A stretch of 5,843 nt of DNA, taken from assembly GCA_021166815.1 (NCBI GenBank), contig JAJPEO010000149.1:1-5843 (forward strand), in the 5' to 3' direction. Made by a program: the position numbers and the translations under genes. The stretch comes from Nocardioides sp. Its GTDB lineage: Bacteria > Actinomycetota > Actinomycetes > Propionibacteriales > Nocardioidaceae. The notes below the pieces were generated by a model. That model had not been told where the DNA came from and ran no database searches. It was given only the letters and a program-made list of their open reading frames with translations. This document shows, piece by piece, positions 1 to 5,843 of this stretch (positions within the stretch are counted from its first letter, which is position 1; each line of letters starts with the position of its first letter).

Positions 1-1694
<1,694 letters not shown>

Positions 1695-1705
1695 TCGAGT
1701 CCCGG

Positions 1706-1742
1706 ACGGGCCCCGGTCTCCCTCAGGGAGGCCGGGGCCCGT
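1706..1742. terminator. Strong GC-rich hairpin between convergent genes, probable bidirectional terminator
   Basis: The arms at 1706-1722 and 1726-1742 pair over 17 bp with one T-G wobble (1717 with 1731) and a 3-nt loop at 1723-1725. The hairpin starts 11 bases after the rpoC stop and ends 10 bases before the stop of the opposing gene. It is therefore placed to end transcription from both sides. Neither flank has a clear T run. That fits the U-poor hairpins often seen at actinobacterial gene ends, but it means termination itself is inferred from structure and position. Confidence 0.85.
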
Positions 1743-1752
1743 TGCCGTCTGC

Positions 1753-2439
1753 TCAGGACTCGGTGGAGGCCGCGGGGATGCCGCCCAGCACGGGGTGGTG
1801 CCCGAGCCACTCGGGCAGGCGTCGTACGAGGTCGGGCGGGCCGAGCAGGTGGATGCGCCCCGACTCGCAGGCGTTCGCCATCGTCAGGTCGCCCATCCAC
1901 ACCTGGGTGAGCGACTTCAGGTCGGTCTCGACGCGCACGTCGACGTCGCGCCCGGGGTCGACCAGGCACAGGTCGATCCCGTCGTCCACGACCAGCCAGT
2001 ACGTCGTGCGCCGGGGCGGCGCGTCCCGGATCCAGAACTCGATGACCGTGCGCGCGTCGGCGAGCCCTTCGGGGCGCAGCATCCGGTGCATGTCCCACAT
2101 CAGCACCGTCGGGTCGAGCTCGTCTGGTCCGTACGTGCTGCGCACCCACCGCTGGCCCCACACGCCCATCGCCTCGATGAGGGGGTAGAGCTCCCACCCG
2201 GCCTCGGTCAGCTCGTAGGTGGCGCGCGGGCCGTCGGCGGTACGGGTCACGACCCCGGCCGCCTGGAGCTGCTTGAGGCGCTTGGCGAGCAGGGCGGGGG
2301 AGATCGGCGGGATGCCGCGCTGGATCTCGCCGAACCTGGTGGACCCGCACATCAGCTCGCGCAGCACGAGCGGCATCCACCGCTCGCAGAGGAGCTCAGC
2401 GGTCTTCGAGACCGGGCAGAACTGGCCGTAGCTCGGCAT
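1753..2439 (-). CDS. HxlR-family winged-helix transcriptional regulator with C-terminal SCP2-like domain
   Basis: The protein is a 228-residue cytoplasmic DNA-binding regulator. Residues 1-100 match the HxlR (MarR-like) family. They contain the N-terminal YGQFCPVSK stretch with the family's conserved Cys (C8), then CERWMPLVLREL, RFGEIQRGIPPISPALLAKRLKQL (recognition region) and a wing with DGPRATYELTEAG at about 69-81. Typical HxlR proteins are about 100-130 residues. The extra 100 or so residues (about 115-215) look like an SCP2/sterol-carrier-type alpha/beta fold, with a WMGDL...A...GRIHLLG...WLG pattern, possibly a ligand-sensing domain. The start at 2439 is supported because homologues begin just before the YGQxCP motif. 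No Shine-Dalgarno lies upstream, but a promoter is placed for a leaderless transcript. Besides C8 there are cysteines at 18, 31, 158 and 191. It converges on rpoC and diverges from the DsrE-like gene. The ligand and targets are unknown. The family call is firm; the C-terminal domain call is moderate. Confidence 0.9.
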   Translation of the reverse strand: MPSYGQFCPVSKTAELLCERWMPLVLRELMCGSTRFGEIQRGIPPISPALLAKRLKQLQAAGVVTRTADGPRATYELTEAGWELYPLIEAMGVWGQRWVRSTYGPDELDPTVLMWDMHRMLRPEGLADARTVIEFWIRDAPPRRTTYWLVVDDGIDLCLVDPGRDVDVRVETDLKSLTQVWMGDLTMANACESGRIHLLGPPDLVRRLPEWLGHHPVLGGIPAASTES

Positions 2440-2445
2440 GGAGGA

Positions 2446-2475
2446 ACGCTACGGCCCGCGGGGGCGTGCTGTCAC
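2446..2475 (-). promoter_or_regulatory. Predicted leaderless promoter of the HxlR-type regulator
   Basis: On the minus strand, GTGACA (2475-2470) matches the -35 consensus TTGACA at five of six bases. It is followed by an 18-nt spacer and TAGCGT (2451-2446), a TANNNT-type -10 box. Six bases separate the -10 from the ATG at 2439, so the A of the ATG falls at the expected +1. Nothing resembling GGAGG precedes the ATG, which agrees with a leaderless message, common in actinobacteria. The boxes are seen in the sequence; the transcription start is inferred. Confidence 0.7.
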
Positions 2476-2492
2476 CAGCCGGGAGCGGGTGC

Positions 2493-2511
2493 CACTACAG
2501 ATCGTGAAGTG
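2493..2511. promoter_or_regulatory. Candidate operator: 19-bp imperfect dyad in the divergent intergenic region
   Basis: CACTACA at 2493-2499 and TGAAGTG at 2505-2511 form an inverted repeat, pairing at 6 of 7 positions around a 5-bp centre. It lies about 54 bases upstream of the regulator ATG and 57 bases upstream of the DsrE-like ATG. Winged-helix dimers such as HxlR proteins usually bind dyads near their own promoters, so autoregulation or control of the divergent gene is plausible. A dyad this short can also occur by chance. Confidence 0.35.
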
Positions 2512-2556
2512 CGCGGCCGTGGCGCCAGGGGTTGTCATGGACGCCCATCACGCCAC

Positions 2557-2562
2557 GGGAGG
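2557..2562 (+). promoter_or_regulatory. Ribosome binding site that fixes the DsrE-like start
   Basis: GGGAGG ends 5 bases before the ATG at 2568. The upstream in-frame TTG at 2532 has no such site, so translation should begin at 2568, not 2532. Confidence 0.85.
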
Positions 2563-2567
2563 AAACC

Positions 2568-2930
2568 ATGGGCAAGGCAGTCATCTCACTCACCACCGGC
2601 CTGGAGGACGCGGAGAAGGTCACGGTCGCGTTCCTGGTCGCCGTCGGCGCCGCGGAGTCCGGGCGCCCGACCCTCATGTTCCTGACCAAGGAAGCAGTGC
2701 GACTGGCGATGGAGGGCGTGGCCACGGCCACCGCCTGCCAGGGCTGCCCGTCGCTGGAGAGCCTCATGGAGCGGTACGTCGCGGCTGGGGGCACCTACCT
2801 GGTCTGCCCGATCTGCGTCGACGCCAAGGGCCTCACCGACCAGACCCTGATCAAGGGGGCCGACAAGGGCGGCACGGTGCCGATGTGGGAGTGGATCGGC
2901 GACGAGGGTGCCACCACCTTCAGCTACTGA
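2568..2930 (+). CDS. DsrE/DsrF-like family protein with two CxxC pairs
   Basis: The protein has 120 residues, no signal peptide and no membrane segment, and is expected in the cytoplasm. The N-terminus (KAVISLTTGLEDAEKV...AFLVAVGAAESG) and the following strand LMFLTKEAV have the alternating beta/alpha pattern of DsrE-like proteins, small Rossmann-like subunits related to sulfur-relay proteins (DsrE, TusD) and YchN. The middle has two cysteine pairs: CQGC (C57, C60) and CPIC (C80, C83). The second falls in the loop where DsrE proteins carry their active cysteine. The protein ends GDEGATTFSY. The start is set by a good ribosome binding site, and the TGA stop is at 2928-2930. It diverges from the HxlR-type regulator, and the secreted-protein gene follows after 21 bases on the same strand. 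The fold call is firm. Whether it carries sulfane sulfur, binds metal or acts as a thiol switch cannot be told from sequence. Confidence 0.88.
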   Translation: MGKAVISLTTGLEDAEKVTVAFLVAVGAAESGRPTLMFLTKEAVRLAMEGVATATACQGCPSLESLMERYVAAGGTYLVCPICVDAKGLTDQTLIKGADKGGTVPMWEWIGDEGATTFSY

Positions 2931-2951
2931 CGCTCCAGTCACGGGGGAACG

Positions 2952-4577
2952 ATGCGCAGCGGACGACGGACCACCAGCCTGATCGCGCTCGGGGTGATCG
3001 CAGCGGGGCTCGGCCTCGCCGTCCCCGGCGTCCCGGCGTCGGGAGCGACGCCCACCGAGTGGGGTGCGGCCGAGGTCGTCAGCGACCCGGCCGTCGCCTC
3101 CACCACACCGCGGGTGGTGCTGCTCGACGGCGACCAGGCAGTCGCGACCTGGCGCCAGGGTCCGGACCCGGAGGTGGTGTCGGCGGTACGGGCGGCGGGC
3201 GGCGCCTGGTCGACACCGACCCGGGTCCCGGGCAGCAGCGGGGTCGACGGGCACACCCTGGTCCGCGACTCCGCCGGGCGGGCGGTGGCGGTGTGGGAGG
3301 CGAGGACCCCCGTGGGTGAGGTCGTCCGCACCTCGACCCGTGCCCAGGGGCACTGGAGCGAGCTCCCGGGCACCCTGTCGGCGACGTGGCCCGAGATCCG
3401 GGGGATCCGCGCCGTGGCGACCAGCGCCGGCGAGCTGCTCGTGGTGTGGACGGCCTGGACGAGCACCTCGCAGAGCAAGATCCAGGCGATGACCCGCACC
3501 CCGGAGGGCGCATGGGTCGGCCCGGTGGACCTCAGCCAGGCCGGGAAGGTCGCCACCCGGCCCTCCCTCGCGGTCGATGGTGCGGGCACGGCCACGGTGG
3601 CGTGGATGTGCAGCTCCTGCGACACGATCGAGTCGGTCACGCGTCCTAGCGCCGGCACGTGGTCGTCGCCGGTGACGCTCTCGCAGGTGGGGCTGGACGT
3701 CTTCGACCCGTGGGTCTCGGCCGACCCCGGTGGCGCCGTGGCGGTCTCGTGGACGGCCATGATCCAGACCGTCCCTGAGCGATACGCGGTCCAGCTGGCC
3801 CGCCGACCTGCCGGCTCGGGGTGGGCGGCACCGATCGGGCTGACCGGCCCGGAGCTGGTCGACGGCGTCCACGTGGTGATGCTCCGGGGCAACCCGCACG
3901 TGCTGTGGACCCAGCTGATCGACGGCGTGGCGCACCTGCGGTGGCGCCACGCCGAGGGTGACACGTGGCAGCCGGCGCAGAGCCTGGCGACCGAATCCGT
4001 CGCTGACGCGTACGCGCTCGCCACGGGCAACGGGGAGCTCCACGTGGCATGGCGGTACGGCACGCCGGGTGAATGGCGTCTCGCGGCCCGCACGCTCACG
4101 GAGAAGGGCTGGACCACCACGCCGGTCGAGCTCGCCCGCGACGTCCGCACCCTCGGCTGGGCGGCGGGCTCGTCTGCCTCGTTGGCGCTGGTGTGGGAGC
4201 GACAGAGCCAGCAGCAGACTCGAGGGCTGATCCACGCGCGGCTGCGCCATGCAGTGCCCGCGCCGCGGATCACCCGCCTGCGCCTGAGCCGGCACCGCAT
4301 CGAGATCACCTCGCCACGGCGTCGACTGACGCGTACCCGCGTGACGATCGGGCTCTCGACGAAGGCCCGCGTACGGTTCGTCCTCGTCCGACGCGGCTCG
4401 ACCCGGCCGGCGGCCCGCTTCGCGAAGTCGCTGCCTGCCGGCCGGAGCCGGTTCCGCCTGACCGCCCGGGTGGGCGGGGTGAGGCTGCGAGCGGGCACCT
4501 ATCGCCTTCGGGCGCGGGCGATCACGCCGGCCGGTCGCAGCGCGGTGGTGAGCGTGCGGCTGCGCGTCGTCCGGTGA
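2952..4577 (+). CDS. Exported eight-repeat (predicted beta-propeller) protein with arginine-rich Ig-like C-terminal domain
   Basis: I do not recognise a named family. The product has 541 residues. Residues 1-32 form a signal peptide: a basic start with RR at 5-6, a hydrophobic core (about 10-24) and a likely cleavage after SGA at 32. Residues 37-415 hold eight repeats of about 49 residues, each with one Trp near the start and a second Trp about 29 residues later in a hydrophobic strand such as VAVW. This is the pattern of a sialidase-like or WD-like beta-propeller, probably with scaffold or binding function; no catalytic motif is evident. Residues 431-541 form a separate beta-rich domain with 30 Arg, 2 Lys and a single acidic residue. 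Its pattern (AGTYRLRARAITPAGRS) resembles C-terminal Ig/FlgD-like domains of actinobacterial exported proteins. There is no LPxTG sorting signal and no transmembrane anchor. ATG 2952 is preceded by GGGGGA at 2943-2948. The gene follows the DsrE-like gene by 21 bases, suggesting co-transcription. The function is unknown. Confidence 0.85.
   Translation: MRSGRRTTSLIALGVIAAGLGLAVPGVPASGATPTEWGAAEVVSDPAVASTTPRVVLLDGDQAVATWRQGPDPEVVSAVRAAGGAWSTPTRVPGSSGVDGHTLVRDSAGRAVAVWEARTPVGEVVRTSTRAQGHWSELPGTLSATWPEIRGIRAVATSAGELLVVWTAWTSTSQSKIQAMTRTPEGAWVGPVDLSQAGKVATRPSLAVDGAGTATVAWMCSSCDTIESVTRPSAGTWSSPVTLSQVGLDVFDPWVSADPGGAVAVSWTAMIQTVPERYAVQLARRPAGSGWAAPIGLTGPELVDGVHVVMLRGNPHVLWTQLIDGVAHLRWRHAEGDTWQPAQSLATESVADAYALATGNGELHVAWRYGTPGEWRLAARTLTEKGWTTTPVELARDVRTLGWAAGSSASLALVWERQSQQQTRGLIHARLRHAVPAPRITRLRLSRHRIEITSPRRRLTRTRVTIGLSTKARVRFVLVRRGSTRPAARFAKSLPAGRSRFRLTARVGGVRLRAGTYRLRARAITPAGRSAVVSVRLRVVR
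3060..4196 (+). repeat. Eight protein-level tandem repeats (about 49 residues each)
   Basis: The first-position tryptophans fall at residues 37, 86, 135, 188, 237, 291, 339 and 387. The second-position tryptophans fall at 67, 115, 166, 218, 267, 319, 367 and 415. The period is 48-54 residues and the within-repeat distance is 28-31. The DNA itself is diverged, so these are old repeats, not recent duplications. The coordinates run from the first Trp codon to the last. Confidence 0.85.
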
Positions 4578-4593
4578 GGAGCGGCCGGGAGGT

Positions 4594-4610
4594 GTGAGGA
4601 GCCTCCTCGC
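4594..4610 (+). terminator. Possible weak terminator hairpin after the propeller gene
   Basis: GTGAGGA at 4594-4600 and TCCTCGC at 4604-4610 pair over 7 bp with one T-G wobble and a 3-nt loop, followed by GGTTTCC. It starts 17 bases after the propeller stop and lies upstream of the next gene's predicted promoter. The stem is short and the T run minimal, so this is tentative. Confidence 0.4.
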
Positions 4611-4634
4611 GGTTTCCTCGGCGCCGGGACGGTC

Positions 4635-4643
4635 TGAGAGAAT
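4635..4643 (+). promoter_or_regulatory. Possible extended -10 promoter for the geranylgeranyl reductase gene
   Basis: TGA followed by GAGAAT reads as an extended -10 (TGn plus a hexamer with five of six matches to TAGAAT). It ends 6 bases before the GTG at 4650, the distance expected for a leaderless transcript. There is no convincing -35 and no clear ribosome binding site. Confidence 0.45.
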
Positions 4644-4649
4644 CCGCCG

Positions 4650-5843
4650 GTGAGCATCCCCACCTCGACCGACGTCCTCGTCGTCGGCGCCGGCCCGGCC
4701 GGCTCCGCGGCCGCTGCCTGGGCGGCGCGCGCCGGCCTCGACGTGGTCCTGGCGGACGCCGCCGTCTTCCCGCGCGACAAGACGTGCGGTGACGGGCTCA
4801 CCCCGCGGGCCATCGCGGAGCTCCAGCGCCTCGGCCTGGAGGACTGGACCCGCAGCCACATCGTCACCGAGGGCCTGCGCGCCCACGGCTTCGGGCAGAC
4901 CCTGCACCTGCCGTGGGCGGTGCCCGGCAGCTCCCTGCCGGACTGGGGCTCGGCCGTGCCGCGCACCGAGCTCGACGACCACCTGCGCACCACCGCGATC
5001 AAGAGCGGCGCGCTGGCCGTCGACGGTGCTCGCGCCGTCGGCGTGCGCATGTCGGCCGGCCGGGTCGCCGCGGTGGAGTTCCGAGGCCTCGACCGCAGCG
5101 CCGGCACCTTCGAGATCGCGTGCAAGCGGCTCGTCGTGGCCGACGGCGTGCGCTCCCCGCTGGGCAAGATCCTGGGCCGGGAGTGGCACCGCGACACCGT
5201 CTACGCGGTGGCCGGCCGCTCGTACGTCGACTCCACCCGCTCTGACGACCCCTGGATCAGCTCGCACCTGGAGCTGCGCGACGAGCAGGGCGACATCGTC
5301 TCCGGCTACGGCTGGGTCTTCCCGCTCGGCAACGGCCAGGTCAACCTCGGCGCGGGGACGCTGGCCACCGACAAGCGGCCCGCCGACGTGGCGATCAAGC
5401 CGCTCATGCAGACGTACGCCGACACGATCGGCGAGGAGTTCGGGCTCAGCGGCGAGCTGCGGATGCCCGCGTCGGCGCTCCTGCCGATGGGCGGGGCCGT
5501 CAGCAACGTCGCGGGCGCCAACTGGGCGCTCATCGGCGACGCCGCCGCGTGCGTCAACCCGCTCAACGGCGAGGGCATCGACTACGGCCTGGAGACCGGT
5601 CGGCTCGTCGCCGAGATGCTGGCCTCGCAGGAGTCCCTCGGGGAGGCGTGGCGGGCCACGCTGGTGGAGCACTACGGCGAGGCGTTCTCGATCGCTCGCC
5701 GTCTCGCCGGCGTCGCGACCATCCCCAAGGTCGTCGCCACGCTTGGTCCGTCCGGCATGCGCTCGGACTGGCTGATGACGCTGGCGCTGCGCTGGATGGG
5801 CAACCTGGTCGACGACGCCGACCGCGACCGTGCCGCACGCGTG
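4650..5843 (+). CDS. Geranylgeranyl reductase family FAD-dependent oxidoreductase, MenJ-like (3'-truncated)
   Basis: The frame is open from GTG 4650 to the window end, giving 398 residues without a stop. Related actinobacterial proteins are about 400-430 residues, so only a short tail is missing. The N-terminus carries the Rossmann dinucleotide motif VGAGPAGSAA (GAGPAG at 13-18), which binds the ADP part of FAD. A conserved KTCGDGLTPRA block follows (Cys46), typical of geranylgeranyl reductases. The second FAD motif, IGDAAACVNPLNGEGIDYG, has Gly296-Asp297 and GEGI at 307-310. This family saturates isoprenoid double bonds. In actinobacteria the best-known member, MenJ of Mycobacterium tuberculosis, reduces one unit of the menaquinone side chain. 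Menaquinone or another polyprenyl lipid is therefore the likely substrate, at the cytoplasmic face of the membrane. GTG is chosen because the FAD motif begins at the usual distance and no earlier in-frame start fits. An archaeol- or chlorophyll-type role is unlikely in this organism. The family call is firm, the substrate inferred. Confidence 0.9.
   Translation, partial: MSIPTSTDVLVVGAGPAGSAAAAWAARAGLDVVLADAAVFPRDKTCGDGLTPRAIAELQRLGLEDWTRSHIVTEGLRAHGFGQTLHLPWAVPGSSLPDWGSAVPRTELDDHLRTTAIKSGALAVDGARAVGVRMSAGRVAAVEFRGLDRSAGTFEIACKRLVVADGVRSPLGKILGREWHRDTVYAVAGRSYVDSTRSDDPWISSHLELRDEQGDIVSGYGWVFPLGNGQVNLGAGTLATDKRPADVAIKPLMQTYADTIGEEFGLSGELRMPASALLPMGGAVSNVAGANWALIGDAAACVNPLNGEGIDYGLETGRLVAEMLASQESLGEAWRATLVEHYGEAFSIARRLAGVATIPKVVATLGPSGMRSDWLMTLALRWMGNLVDDADRDRAARV

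Noticed and set aside
2470..2502. Plus-strand promoter for the DsrE-like gene (TGTCAC with TACAGA)
   Set aside because: The -35 similarity is poor, the spacing is about 21 bases and the -10 candidate does not end in T. I could not support a specific promoter, although one must exist nearby.
2537..2548. ATGG/CCAT small inverted repeat upstream of the DsrE-like gene
   Set aside because: Only four pairs around a 4-base centre, well within chance.
2532..2567. TTG start extending the DsrE-like protein by 12 residues
   Set aside because: There is no ribosome binding site upstream of the TTG, while GGGAGG is ideally spaced from the ATG at 2568, and the extension lacks family-like sequence.
2952..2975. 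Twin-arginine signal on the exported protein
   Set aside because: RR is present at residues 5-6 but the following residues do not match the usual xFLK part of the motif. An ordinary Sec signal explains the sequence equally well.
2939..4498. 519-codon minus-strand frame opposite the exported propeller gene
   Set aside because: The sense frame has a signal peptide, eight regular repeats and a ribosome binding site. The antisense product has none of these and is Arg/Ser/Thr-rich filler.
2586..5672. A 1,028-codon open frame on the minus strand across four regions
   Set aside because: It runs antisense through three well-supported genes and two intergenic gaps. Its translation is low-complexity, rich in Arg, Ala, Gly and Pro, with no recognisable domain. 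Long stop-free antisense frames are expected at this GC content.

Overview
The window comes from a high-GC Gram-positive genome. The RpoC sequence, the GC-dominated third codon positions and the gene families all point to an actinobacterium. The overall flavour suggests Nocardioides or a relative (Propionibacteriales), but the genus is an inference, because no marker here decides it. Most of the window is ordinary chromosomal DNA. There are no mobile elements, CRISPR arrays, tRNA genes or rRNA genes, and no gene-free stretch longer than about 130 bases.

Layout from left to right. Positions 1-1694 (+) hold the last 563 residues of the RNA polymerase beta' subunit (rpoC), including the bridge helix, the second zinc site and the trigger loop. 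A long GC-rich hairpin at 1706-1742 separates it from a convergent gene at 1753-2439 (-). That gene encodes an HxlR-type winged-helix regulator carrying an extra C-terminal domain that resembles SCP2/sterol-binding modules. The regulator has a convincing leaderless promoter: a -35 box, an 18-nt spacer, a -10 box, then 6 nt to the ATG.

The 128-base divergent intergenic region also contains a 19-bp imperfect dyad that could be an operator. To its right, 2568-2930 (+) encodes a small DsrE-like protein with two CxxC pairs. It is followed 21 bases later by 2952-4577 (+), a secreted protein. That protein consists of eight Trp-marked repeats, predicted to form a beta-propeller, and an extremely arginine-rich, Ig-like C-terminal domain. 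The last gene, 4650 to the window end (+), is a nearly complete FAD-dependent geranylgeranyl-reductase-family protein. It most resembles MenJ, which reduces the menaquinone side chain. It appears to have its own leaderless promoter with an extended -10 element.

How the genes relate: rpoC is the end of the transcription operon and is functionally separate from the rest. The HxlR regulator and the DsrE gene are divergent and both carry potentially redox-active cysteines. A small thiol-responsive module is therefore plausible but unproven. The DsrE and propeller genes are spaced like an operon, although one product should be cytoplasmic and the other exported. The least described items are the eight-repeat exported protein with its polycationic tail, and the divergent HxlR/DsrE pair. 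Nothing in the window is clearly a new multi-gene system.
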